The position numbers and the translations under genes were made by a program. From Membranipora membranacea (taxonomy: Eukaryota > Bryozoa > Gymnolaemata > Cheilostomatida > Membraniporidae): DNA of 64,000 nucleotides. The stretch's first letter is position 1. Every line of letters begins with the position of its first letter. The notes under the pieces are model-generated. The model saw only the letters and a list, made by a program, of their open reading frames with translations. It made no database searches and was not told where the DNA came from. Shown piece after piece: positions 36,410 through 49,434 of the stretch. The stretch is taken from contig OU612074.1 of the NCBI GenBank assembly GCA_914767715.1, positions 15,798,062-15,862,061 of the forward strand. Reading direction: 5' to 3'.

Positions 36410-39400
36410 AAGGGTCCCCCCTTTGTTACTTTTTTAAATTTTAAAGTCGCTCTCATTTCTGTTCTATTTATCGTAGGATCTTAATATTCTGGAATTTGAA
36501 TGAGGCCAATGAGGCCATCAACTGGTCAAAGTTTGAAAGAATTGCGATGGCTTTTTAATTTTTCACCCTGCCGTTTGGCATGTTTTTTTATGACAAAACT
36601 GGCCCTCGTTAAAAAAGTTGCTGCCGCCAAACTAAGAGGGCCAGCCCCAAACGGCTTTCAGTTCCTAAGTCAGCATGAAATTCCACACGGTATAGAGTAG
36701 GTTAGGAGGAAATCTATTTTTTAAACTGGCGGTAAAAAACACCAAGGGTCCCCCCTTTGTTACTTTTTTAAATTTTAAAGTCGCTCTCATTTCTGTTCTA
36801 TTTATCGTAGGATCTTAATATTCTGGAATTTGAATGAGGCCAATGAGGCCATCAACTGGTCAAAGTTTGAAAGAATTGCGATGGCTTTTTAATTTTTCAC
36901 CCTGCCGTTTGGCATGTTTTTTTATGACAAAACTGGCCCTAGTTAAAAAAGTTGCAGCCGCCAAACTAAGAGGGCCAGCCCCAAACGGTTTTCAGTTCCT
37001 AAGTCAGCATGAAATTCCACACGGTATAGAGTAGGTTAGCAGGAAATCTATTTTTTAAACTGGCTGTAAAAAACACCAAGGGTCCCCCCTTTGTTACTTT
37101 TTTAAATTTTAAAGTCGCTCTCATTTCTGTTCTATTTATCGTAGGATCTTAATATTCTGGAATTTGAATGAGGCCAATGAGGCCATCAACTGGTCAAAGT
37201 TTGAAAGAATTGCGATGGCTTTTTAATTTTTCACCCTGCCGTTTGGCATGTTTTTTTATGACAAAACTGGCCCTCGTTAAAAAAGTTGCAGCCGCCAAAC
37301 TAAGAGGGCCAGCCCCAAACGGTTTTCAGTTCCTAAGTCAGCATGAAATTCCACACGGTATAGAGTAGGTTAGGAGGAAATATATTTTTTAAACTGGCTG
37401 TAAAAAACACCAAGGGTCCCCCCTTTGTTACTTTTTAAAATTTTAAAGTCGCTCTCATTTCTGTTCTATTTATCGTAGGATCTTAATATTCTGGAATTTG
37501 AATGAGGCCAATGAGGCCATCAACTGGTCAAAGTTTGAAAGAATTGCGATGGCTTTTTAATTTTTCACCCTGCCGTTTGGCATGTTTTTTTATGACAAAT
37601 CTGGCCCTCGTTAAAAAAGTTGCAGCCGCCAAACTAAGAGGGCCAGCCCCAAACGGTTTTCAGTTCCTAAGTCAGCATGAAATTCCACACGGTATAGAGT
37701 AGGTTAGGAGGAAATCTATTTTTTAAACTGGCTGTAAAAAACACCAAGGGTCCCCCCTTTGTTACTTTTTTAAATTTTAAAGTCGCTCTCATTTCTGTTC
37801 TATTTATCGTAGGATCTTAATATTCTGGAATTTGAATGAGGCCAATGAGGCCATCAACTGGTCAAAGTTTGAAAGAATTGCGATGGCTTTTTAATTTTTC
37901 ACCCTGCCGTTTGGCATGTTTTTTTATGACAAAACTGGCCCTCGTTAAAAAAGTTGCTGCCGCCAAACTAAGAGGGCCAGCCCCAAACGGTTTTCAGTTC
38001 CTAAGTCAGCATGAAATTCCACACGGTATAGAGTAGGTTAGGAGGAAATCTATTTTTTAAACTGGCGGTAAAAAACACCAAGGGTCCCCCCTTTGTTACT
38101 TTTTTAAATTTTAAAGTCGCTCTCATTTCTGTTCTATTTATCGTAGGATCTTAATATTCTGGAATTTGAATGAGGCCAATGAGGCCATCAACTGGTCAAA
38201 GTTTGAAAGAATTGCGATGGCTTTTTAATTTTTCACCCTGCCGTTTGGCATGTTTTTTTATGACAAAACTGGCCCTCGTTAAAAAAGTTGCAGCCGCCAA
38301 ACTAAGAGGGCCAGCCCCAAACGGTTTTCAGTTCCTAAGTCAGCATGAAATTCCACACGGTATAGAGTAGGTTAGGAGGAAATCTATTTTTTAAACTGGC
38401 TGTAAAAAACACCAAGGGTCCCCCCTTTGTTACTTTTTTAAATTTTAAAGTCGCTCTCATTTCTGTTCTATTTATCGTAGGATCTTAATATTCTGGAATT
38501 TGAATGAGGCCAATGAGGCCATCAACTGGTCAAAGTTTGAAAGAATTGCGATGGCTTTTTAATTTTTCACCCTGCCGTTTGGCATGTTTTTTTATGACAA
38601 AACTGGCCCTCGTTAAAAAAGTTGCTGCCGCCAAACTAAGAGGGCCAGCCCCAAACGGCTTTCAGTTCCTAAGTCAGCATGAAATTCCACACGGTATAGA
38701 GTAGGTTAGGAGGAAATCTATTTTTTAAACTGGCGGTAAAAAACACCAAGGGTCCCCCCTTTGTTACTTTTTTAAATTTTAAAGTCGCTCTCATTTCTGT
38801 TCTATTTATCGTAGGATCTTAATATTCTGGAATTTGAATGAGGCCAATGAGGCCATCAACTGGTCAAAGTTTGAAAGAATTGCGATGGCTTTTTAATTTT
38901 TCACCCTGCCCTTTGGCATGTTTTTTTATGACAAAACTGGCCCTCGTTAAAAAAGTTGCAGCCGCCAAACTAAGAGGGCCAGCCCCAAACGGTTTTCAGT
39001 TCCTAAGTCAGCATGAAATTCCACACGGTATAGAGTAGGTTAGGAGGAAATCTATTTTTTAAACTGGCTGTAAAAAACACCAAGGGTCCCCCCTTTGTTA
39101 CTTTTTTAAATTTTAAAGTCGCTCTCATTTCTGTTCTATTTATCGTAGGATCTTAATATTCTGGAATTTGAATGAGGCCAATGAGGCCATCAACTGGTCA
39201 AAGTTTGAAAGAATTGCGATGGCTTTTTAATTTTTCACCCTGCCGTTTGGCATGTTTTTTTATGACAAAACTGGCCCTCGTTAAAAAAGTTGCTGCCGCC
39301 AAACTAAGAGGGCCAGCCCCAAACGGCTTTCAGTTCCTAAGTCAGCATGAAATTCCACACGGTATAGAGTAGGTTAGGAGGAAATCTATCTTTTAAACTG

Positions 39401-39415
39401 GCAGTAAAAAATACC

Positions 39416-40415
39416 AAGGGTCCCCCCTTTGTTACTTTTTTAAATTTTAAAGTCGCTCTCATTTCTGTTCTATTTATCGTAGGATCTTAATATTCTGGAA
39501 TTTGAATGAGGCCAATGAGGCCATCAACTGGTCAAAGTTTGAAAGAATTGCGATGGCTTTTTAATTTTTCACCCTGCCGTTTGGCATGTTTTTTTATGAC
39601 AAAACTGGCCCTCGTTAAAAAAGTTGCAGCCGCCAAACTAAGAGGGCCAGCCCCAAACGGTTTTCAGTTCCTAAGTCAGCATGAAATTCCACACGGTATA
39701 GAGTAGGTTAGGAGGAAATCAATTTTTTAAACTGGCTGTAAAAACACCAAGGGTCCCCCCTTTGTTACTTTTTTAAATTTTAAAGTCGCTCTCATTTCTG
39801 TTCTATTTATCGTAGGATCTTAATATTCTGGAATTTGAATGAGGCCAATGAGGCCATCAACTGGTCAAAGTTTGAAAGAATTGCGATGGCTTTTTAATTT
39901 TTCACCCTGCCGTTTGGCATGTTTTTTTATGACAAAACTGGCCCTCGTTAAAAAAGTTGCTGCCGCCAAACTAAGAGGGTCAGCCCCAAACGGCTTTCAG
40001 TTCCTAAGTCAGCATGAAATTCCACACGGTATAGAGTAGGTTAGGAGGAAATCTATTTTTTAAACTGGCGGTAAAAAACACCAAGGGTCCCCCCTTTGTT
40101 ACTTTTTTAAATTTTAAAGTCGCTCTCATTTCTGTTCTATTTAAGTAGGATCTTAATATTCTGGAATTTGAATGAGGCCAATGAGGCCATCAACTGGTCA
40201 AAGTTTGAAAGAATTGCGATGGCTTTTTAATTTTTCACCCTGCCGTTTGGCATGTTTTTTTATGACAAAACTGGCCCTCGTTAAAAAAGTTGCAGCCGCC
40301 AAACTAAGAGGGCCAGCCCCAAACGGTTTTCAGTTCCTAAGTCAGCATGAATTTCCACACGGTATAGAGTAGGTTAGGAGTAAATCTATTTTTTAAACTG
40401 GCTGTAAAAAACACC
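39416..40415 (+). repeat. Cluster of length-variant monomers around 39.4-40.4 kb
   Basis: Monomer 119 ends with GTAAAAACACC, one A short, near 39740. Monomer 121 has CTATTTAAGTAGG near 40138 in place of CTATTTATCGTAGG, a one-base net loss with a local rearrangement. Monomer 118, just to the left, has A at offset 322 and AATACC near 39410. Monomer 121 also has ATGAATTTCC and GGAGTAAATC, both shared with monomer 122. Confidence 0.8.
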
Positions 40416-40749
40416 AAGGGTCCCCCCTTTGTTACTTTTTTAAATTTTAAAGTCGCTCTCATTTTTGTTCTATTTATTGTAGGATCTTAATATTCTGGAA
40501 TTTGAATGAGGCCAATGAGGCCATCAACTGGTCAAAGTTTGAAAGAATTGCGATGGCTTTTTAATTTTTCACCCTGCCGTTTGGCATGTTTTTTTATGAC
40601 AAAACTGGCCCTCGTTAAAAAAGTTGCAGCCGCCAAACTAAGAGGGCCAGCCCCAAACGGTTTTCAGTTCCTAAGTCAGCATGAATTTCCACACGGTATA
40701 GAGTAGGTTAGGAGTAAATCTATTTTTTAAACTGGCTGTAAAAAACACC

Positions 40750-42084
40750 AAGGGTCCCCCCTTTGTTACTTTTTTAAATTTTAAAGTCGCTCTCATTTTT
40801 GTTCTATTTATTGTAGGATCTTAATATTCTGGAATTTGAATGAGGCCAATGAGGCCATCAACTGGTCAAAGTTTGAAAGAATTGCGATGGCTTTTTAATT
40901 TTTCACCCTGCCGTTTGGCATGAATTTTTATGACAAAACTGGCCCTCGTTAAAAAAGTTGCAGCCGCCAAACTAAGAGGGCCAGCCCCAAACGGTTTTCA
41001 GTTCCTAAGTCAGCATGAAATTCCACACGGTATAGAGTAGGTTAGGAGGAAATCTATTTTTTAAACTGGCTGTAAAAAACACCAAGGGTCCCCCCTTTGT
41101 TACTTTTTTAAATTTTAAAGTCGCTCTCATTTCTGTTCTATTTATCGTAGGATCTTAATATTCTGGAATTTGAATGAGGCCAATGAGGCCATCAACTGGT
41201 CAAAGTTTGAAAGAATTGCGATGTCTTTTTAATTTTTCACCCTGCCGTTTGGCATGTTTTTTTATGACAAAACTGGCCCTCGTTAAAAAAGTTGCTGCCG
41301 CCAAACTAAGAGGGCCAGCCCCAAACGGCTTTCAGTTCCTAAGTCGGCATGAAATTCCACACGGTATAGAGTAGGTTAGGAGGAAATCTATTTTTTAAAC
41401 TGGCGGTAAAAAACACCAAGGGTCCCCCCTTTGTTACTTTTTTAAATTTTAAAGTCGCTCTCATTTCTGTTCTATTTATCGTAGGATCTTAATATTCTGG
41501 AATTTGAATGAGGCCAATGAGGCCATCAACTGGTCAAAGTTTGAAAGAATTGCGATGGCTTTTTAGTTTTTCACCCTGCCGTTTGGCATGTTTTTTTATG
41601 ACAAAACTGGCCCTCGTTAAAAAAGTTGCTGCCGCCAAACTAAGAGGGCCAGCCCCAAACGGCTTTCAGTTCCTAAGTCGGCATGAAATTCCACACGGTA
41701 TAGAGTAGGTTAGGAGGAAATCTATTTTTTAAACTGGCGGTAAAAAACACCAAGGGTCCCCCCTTTGTTACTTTTTTAAATTTTAAAGTCGCTCTCATTT
41801 CTGTTCTATTTATCGTAGGATCTTAATATTCTGGAATTTGAATGAGGCCAATGAGGCCATCAACTGGTCAAAGTTTGAAAGAATTGCGATGGCTTTTTAA
41901 TTTTTCACCCTGCCGTTTGGCATGTTTTTTTATGACAAAACTGGCCCTCGTTAAATAGTTGCTGCCGCCAAACTAAGAGGGCCAGCCCCAAACGGCTTTC
42001 AGTTCCTAAGTCAGCATGAAATTCCACACGGTATAGAGTAGGTTAGGAGGAAATCTATTTTTTAAACTGGCGGTAAAAAACACC
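40750..42084 (+). repeat. Cluster of divergent monomers 123-126
   Basis: Monomer 123 has CATGAATTTTTATG in place of the T7 run, giving TGA at 40921-40923. Monomers 124 and 125 share GTCGGCATG and differ by GATGTCTT and TTTAGTTTTT. Monomer 126 has GTTAAATAG in place of the A6 run, one base shorter, giving TAG at 41956-41958. Monomers 124-126 are three consecutive A types. The density of unusual changes here is above that of neighbouring regions. Confidence 0.8.
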
Positions 42085-45000
42085 AAGGGTCCCCCCTTTG
42101 TTACTTTTTTAAATTTTAAAGTCGCTCTCATTTCTGTTCTATTTATCGTAGGATCTTAATATTCTGGAATTTGAATGAGGCCAATGAGGCCATCAACTGG
42201 TCAAAGTTTGAAAGAATTGCGATGGCTTTTTAATTTTTCACCCTGCCGTTTGGCATGTTTTTTTATGACAAAACTGGCCCTCGTTAAAAAAGTTGCAGCC
42301 GCCAAACTAAGAGGGCCAGCCCCAAACGGTTTTCAGTTCCTAAGTCAGCATGAAATTCCACACGGTATAGAGTAGGTTAGGAGGAAATCTATTTTTTAAA
42401 CTGGCTGTAAAAAACACCAAGGGTCCCCCCTTTGTTACTTTTTTAAATTTTAAAGTCGCTCTCATTTCTGTTCTATTTATCGTAGGATCTTAATATTCTG
42501 GAATTTGAATGAGGCCAATGAGGCCATCAACTGGTCAAAGTTTGAAAGAATTGCGATGGCTTTTTAATTTTTCACCCTGCCGTTTGGCATGTTTTTTTAT
42601 GACAAAACTGGCCCTCGTTAAAAAAGTTGCTGCCGCCAAACTAAGAGGGCCAGCCCCAAACGGCTTTCAGTTCCTAAGTCAGCATGAAATTCCACACGGT
42701 ATAGAGTAGGTTAGGAGGAAATCTATTTTTTAAACTGGCGGTAAAAAACACCAAGGGTCCCCCCTTTGTTACTTTTTTAAATTTTAAAGTCGCTCTCATT
42801 TCTGTTCTATTTATCGTAGGATCTTAATATTCTGGAATTTGAATGAGGCCAATGAGGCCATCAACTGGTCAAAGTTTGAAAGAATTGCGATGGCTTTTTA
42901 ATTTTTCACCCTGCCGTTTGGCATGTTTTTTTATGACAAAACTGGCCCTCGTTAAAAAAGTTGCAGCCGCCAAACTAAGAGGGCCAGCCCCAAACGGTTT
43001 TCAGTTCCTAAGTCAGCATGAAATTCCACACGGTATAGAGTAGGTTAGGAGGAAATCTATTTTTTAAACTGGCTGTAAAAAACACCAAGGGTCCCCCCTT
43101 TGTTACTTTTTTAAATTTTAAAGTCGCTCTCATTTCTGTTCTATTTATCGTAGGATCTTAATATTCTGGAATTTGAATGAGGCCAATGAGGCCATCAACT
43201 GGTCAAAGTTTGAAAGAATTGCGATGGCTTTTTAATTTTTCACCCTGCCGTTTGGCATGTTTTTTTATGACAAAACTGGCCCTCGTTAAAAAAGTTGCTG
43301 CCGCCAAACTAAGAGGGCCAGCCCCAAACGGCTTTCAGTTCCTAAGTCAGCATGAAATTCCACACGGTATAGAGTAGGTTAGGAGGAAATCTATTTTTTA
43401 AACTGGCGGTAAAAAACACCAAGGGTCCCCCCCTTTGTTACTTTTTTAAATTTTAAAGTCGCTCTCATTTCTGTTCTATTTATCGTAGGATCTTAATATT
43501 CTGGAATTTGAATGAGGCCAATGAGGCCATCAACTGGTCAAAGTTTGAAAGAATTGCGATGGCTTTTTAATTTTTCACCCTGCCGTTTGGCATGTTTTTT
43601 TATGACAAAACTGGCCCTCGTTAAAAAAGTTGCAGCCGCCAAACTAAGAGGGCCAGCCCCAAACGGCTTTCAGTTCCTAAGTCAGCATGAAATTCCACAC
43701 GGTATAGAGTAGGTTAGGAGGAAATCTATTTTTTAAACTGGCGGTAAAAAACACCAAGGGTCCCCCCTTTGTTACTTTTTTAAATTTTAAAGTCGCTCTC
43801 ATTTCTGTTCTATTTATCGTAGGATCTTAATATTCTGGAATTTGAATGAGGCCAATGAGGCCATCAACTGGTCAAAGTTTGAAAGAATTGCGATGGCTTT
43901 TTAATTTTTCACCCTGCCGTTTGGCATGTTTTTTTATGACAAAACTGGCCCTCGTTAAAAAAGTTGCAGCCGCCAAACTAAGAGGGCCAGCCCCAAACGG
44001 TTTTCAGTTCCTAAGTCAGCATGAAATTCCACACGGTATAGAGTAGGTTAGGAGGAAATCTATTTTTTAAACTGGCTGTAAAAAACACCAAGGGTCCCCC
44101 CTTTGTTACTTTTTTAAATTTTAAAGTCGCTCTCATTTCTGTTCTATTTATCGTAGGATCTTAATATTCTGGAATTTGAATGAGGCCAATGAGGCCATCA
44201 ACTGGTCAAAGTTTGAAAGAATTGCGATGGCTTTTTAATTTTTCACACTGCCGTTTGGCATGTTTTTTTATGACAAAACTGGCCCTCGTTAAAAAAGTTG
44301 CTGCCGCCAAACTAAGAGGGCCAGCCCCAAACGGCTTTCAGTTCCTAAGTCAGCATGAAATTCCACACGGTATAGAGTAGGTTAGGAGGAAATCTATTTT
44401 TTAAACTGGCGGTAAAAAACACCAAGGGTCCCCCCTTTGTTACTTTTTTAAATTTTAAAGTCGCTCTCATTTCTGTTCTATTTATCGTAGGATCTTAATA
44501 TTCTGGAATTTGAATGAGGCCAATGAGGCCATCAACTGGTCAAAGTTTGAAAGAATTGCGATGGCTTTTTAATTTTTCACCCTGCCGTTTGGCATGTTTT
44601 TTTATGACAAAACTGGCCCTCGTTAAAAAAGTTGCTGCCGCCAAACTAAGAGGGCCAGCCCCAAACGGCTTTCAGTTCCTAAGTCAGCATGAAATTCCAC
44701 ACGGTATAGAGTAGGTTAGGAGGAAATCTATTTTTTAAACTGGCGGTAAAAAACACCAAGGGTCCCCCCTTTGTTACTTTTTTAAATTTTAAAGTCGCTC
44801 TCATTTCTGTTCTATTTATCGTAGGATCTTAATATTCTGGAATTTGAATGAGGCCAATGAGGCCATCAACTGGTCAAAGTTTGAAAGAATTGCGATGGCT
44901 TTTTAATTTTTCACCCTGCCGTTTGGCATGTTTTTTTATGACAAAACTGGCCCTCGTTAAAAAAGTTGCAGCCGCCAAACTAAGAGGGCCAGCCCCAAAC

Positions 45001-48000
45001 GGTTTTCAGTTCCTAAGTCAGCATGAATTTCCACACGGTATAGAGTAGGTTAGGAGGAAATCTATTTTTTAAACTGGCTGTAAAAAACACCAAGGGTCCC
45101 CCCTTTGTTACTTTTTTAAATTTTAAAGTCGCTCTCATTTCTGTTCTATTTATCGTAGGATCTTAATATTCTGGAATTTGAATGAGGCCAATGAGGCCAT
45201 CAACTGGTCAAAGTTTGAAAGAATTGCGATGGCTTTTTAATTTTTCACCCTGCCGTTTGGCATGTTTTTTTATGACAAAACTGGCCCTCGTTAAAAAAGT
45301 TGCTGCCGCCAAACTAAGAGGGCCAGCCCCAAACGGCTTTCAGTTCCTAAGTCAGCATGAAATTCCACACGGTATAGAGTAGGTTAGGAGGAAATCTATT
45401 TTTTAAACTGGCGGTAAAAAACACCAAGGGTCCCCCCTTTGTTACTTTTTTAAATTTTAAAGTCGCTCTCATTTCTGTTCTATTTATCGTAGGATCTTAA
45501 TATTCTGGAATTTGAATGAGGCCAATGAGGCCATCAACTGGTCAAAGTTTGAAAGAATTGCGATGGCTTTTTAATTTTTCACCCTGCCGTTTGGCATGTT
45601 TTTTTATGACAAAACTGGCCCTCGTTAAAAAAGTTGCAGCCGCCAAACTAAGAGGGCCAGCCCCAAACGGTTTTCAGTTCCTAAGTCAGCATGAAATTCC
45701 ACACGGTATAGAGTAGGTTAGGAGGAAATCTATTTTTTAAACTGGCTGTAAAAAACACCAAGGGTCCCCCCTTTGTTACTTTTTTAAATTTTAAAGTCGC
45801 TCTCATTTCTGTTCTATTTATCGTAGGATCTTAATATTCTGGAATTTGAATGAGGCCAATGAGGCCATCAACTGGTCAAAGTTTGAAAGAATTGCGATGG
45901 CTTTTTAATTTTTCACCCTGCCGTTTGGCATGTTTTTTTATGACAAAACTGGCCCTCGTTAAAAAAGTTGCTGCCGCCAAACTAAGAGGGCCAGCCCCAA
46001 ACGGCTTTCAGTTCCTAAGTCAGCATGAAATTCCACACGGTATAGAGTAGGTTAGGAGGAAATCTATTTTTTAAACTGGCGGTAAAAAACACCAAGGGTC
46101 CCCCCTTTGTTACTTTTTTAAATTTTAAAGTCGCTCTCATTTCTGTTCTATTTATCGTAGGATCTTAATATTCTGGAATTTGAATGAGGCCAATGAGGCC
46201 ATCAACTGGTCAAAGTTTGAAAGAATTGCGATGGCTTTTTAATTTTTCACCCTGCCGTTTGGCATGTTTTTTTATGACAAAACTGGCCCTCGTTAAAAAA
46301 GTTGCAGCCGCCAAACTAAGAGGGCGAGCCCCAAACGGTTTTCAGTTCCTAAGTCAGCATGAAATTCCACACGGTATAGAGTAGGTTAGGAGGAAATCTA
46401 TTTTTTAAACTGGCTGTAAAAAACACCAAGGGTCCCCCCTTTGTTACTTTTTTAAATTTTAAAGTCGCTCTCATTTCAGTTCTATTTATCGTAGGATCTT
46501 AATATTCTGGAATTTGAATGAGGCCAATGAGGCCATCAACTGGTCAAAGTTTGAAAGAATTGCGATGGCTTTTTAATTTTTCACCCTGCCGTTTGGCATG
46601 TTTTTTTATGACAAAACTGGCCCTCGTTAAAAAAGTTGCTGCCGCCAAACTAAGAGGGTCAGCCCCAAACGGCTTTCAGTTCCTAAGTCAGCATGAAATT
46701 CCACACGGTATAGAGTAGGTTAGGAGGAAATCTATTTTTTAAACTGGCGGTAAAAAACACCAAGGGTCCCCCCTTTGTTACTTTTTTAAATTTTAAAGTC
46801 GCTCTCATTTCTGTTCTATTTATCGTAGGATCTTAATATTCTGGAATTTGAATGAGGCCAATGAGGCCATCAACTGGTCAAAGTTTGAAAGAATTGCGAT
46901 GGCTTTTTAATTTTTCACCCTGCCGTTTGGCATGTTTTTTTATGACAAAACTGGCCCTCGTTAAAAAAGTTGCTGCCGCCAAACTAAGAGGGCCAGCCCC
47001 AAACGGCTTTCAGTTCCTAAGTCAGCATGAAATTCCACACGGTATAGAGTAGGTTAGGAGGAAATCTATTTTTTAAACTGGCGGTAAAAAACACCAAGGG
47101 TCCCCCCTTTGTTACTTTTTTAAATTTTAAAGTCGCTCTCATTTCTGTTCTATTTATCGTAGGATCTTAATATTCTGGAATTTGAATGAGGCCAATGAGG
47201 CCATCAACTGGTCAAAGTTTGAAAGAATTGCGATGGCTTTTTAATTTTTCACCCTGCCGTTTGGCATGTTTTTTTATGACAAAACTGGCCCTCGTTAAAA
47301 AAGTTGCAGCCGCCAAACTAAGAGGGCCAGCCCCAAACGGTTTTCAGTTCCTAAGTCAGCATGAAATTCCACACGGTATAGAGTAGGTTAGGAGGAAATC
47401 TATTTTTTAAACTGGCTGTAAAAAACACCAAGGGTCCCCCCTTTGTTACTTTTTTAAATTTTAAAGTCGCTATCATTTCTGTTCTATTTATTGTAGGATC
47501 TTAATATTCTGGAATTTGAATGAGGCCAATGAGGCCATCAACTGGTCAAAGTTTGAAAGAATTGCGATGGCTTTTTAATTTTTCACCCTGCCGTTTGGCA
47601 TGTTTTTTTATGACAAAACTGGCCCTCGTTAAAAAAGTTGCAGCCGCCAAACTAAGAGGGCCAGCCCCAAACGGTTTTCAGTTCCTAAGTCAGCATGAAA
47701 TTCCACACGGTATAGAGTAGGTTAGGAGGAAATCTATTTTTTAAACTGGCTGTAAAAAACACCAAGGGTCCCCCCTTTGTTACTTTTTTAAATTTTAAAG
47801 TCGCTCTCATTTCTGTTCTATTTATCGTAGGATCTTAATATTCTGGAATTTGAATGAGGCCAATGAGGCCATCAACTGGTCAAAGTTTGAAAGAATTGCG
47901 ATGGCTTTTTAATTTTTCACCCTGCCGTTTGGCATGTTTTTTTATGACAAAACTGGCCCTCGTTAAAAAAGTTGCAGCCGCCAAACTAAGAGGGCCAGCC

Positions 48001-49434
48001 CCAAACGGTTTTCAGTTCCTAAGTCAGCATGAAATTCCACACGGTATAGAGTAGGTTAGGAGGAAATCTATTTTTTAAACTGGCTGTAAAAAACACCAAG
48101 GGTCCCCCCTTTGTTACTTTTTTAAATTTTAAAGTCGCTCTCATTTCTGTTCTATTTATCGTAGGATCTTAATATTCTGGAATTTGAATGAGGCCAATGA
48201 GGCCATCAACTGGTCAAAGTTTGAAAGAATTACAATGGCTTTTTAATTTTTCACCCTGCCGTTTGGCATGTTTTTTTATGACAAAACTGGCCCTCGTTAA
48301 AAAAGTTGCTGCCGCCACACTAAGAGGGCCAGCCCCAAACGGCTTTCAGTTCCTAAGTCAGCATGAAATTCCACACGGTCTAGAGTAGGTTAGGAGGAAA
48401 TCTATTTTTTAAACTGGCGGTAAAAAACACCAAGGGTCCCCCCCTTTGTTACTTTTTTAAATTTTAAAGTCGCTCTCATTTCTGTTCTATTTATCGTAGG
48501 ATCTTAATATTCTGGAATTTGAATGAGGCCAATGAGGCCATCAACTGGTCAAAGTTTGAAAGAATTGCGATGGCTTTTTAATTTTTCACCCTGCCGTTTG
48601 GCATGTTTTTTTATGACAAAACTGGCCCTCGTTAAAAAAGTTGCAGCCGCCAAACTAAGAGGGCCAGCCCCAAACGGTTTTCAGTTCCTAAGTCAGCATG
48701 AAATTCCACACGGTATAGAGTAGGTTAGGAGGAAATCTATTTTTTAAACTGGCTGTAAAAAACACCAAGGGTCCCCCCTTTGTTACTTTTTTAAATTTTA
48801 AAGTCGCTCTCATTTCTGTTCTATTTATCGTAGGATCTTAATATTCTGGAATTTGAATGAGGCCAATGAGGCCATCAACTGGTCAAAGTTTGAAAGAATT
48901 ACAATGGCTTTTTAATTTTTCACCCTGCCGTTTGGCATGTTTTTTTATGACAAAACTGGCCCTCGTTAAAAAAGTTGCTGCCGCCAAACTAAGAGGGCCA
49001 GCCCCAAACGGCTTTCAGTTCCTAAGTCAGCATGAAATTCCACACGGTATAGAGTAGGTTAGGAGGAAATCTATTTTTTAAACTGGCGGTAAAAAACACC
49101 AAGGGTCCCCCCTTTGTTACTTTTTAAAATTTTAAAGTCGCTCTCATTTCTGTTCTATTTATCGTAGGATCTTAATATTCTGGAATTTGAATGAGGCCAA
49201 TGAGGCCATCAACTGGTCAAAGTTTGAAAGAATTGCGATGGCTCTTTAATTTTTCACCCTGCCGTTTGGCATGTTTTTTTATGACAAAACTGGCCCTCGT
49301 TAAAACAGTTGCAGCCGCCAAACTAAGAGGGCCAGCCCCAAACGGTTTTCAGTTCCTAAGTCAGCATGAAATTCCACACGGTATAGAGTAGGTTAGGAGG
49401 AAATCTATTTTTTAAACTGGCTGTAAAAAACACC

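Larger units (their letters stand above)
33739..49434 (+). repeat. Central-right A/B domain with frequent same-type neighbours
   Basis: Monomers 102-148. A and B types persist, but alternation is often interrupted: B-B or longer runs at 101-102, 108-109, 111-113, 121-123 and 142-144, and A-A or longer runs at 124-126, 133-134 and 140-141. Monomer 114 combines T at 213, T at 246 and G at 322, and monomer 131 combines A at 213 with C at 246 and G at 322. Short-range copying is visible. Monomers 121 and 122 share ATGAATTTCC and GGAGTAAATC, monomers 122 and 123 share CATTTTTGTT, and monomers 124 and 125 share GTCGGCATG. Confidence 0.85.
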
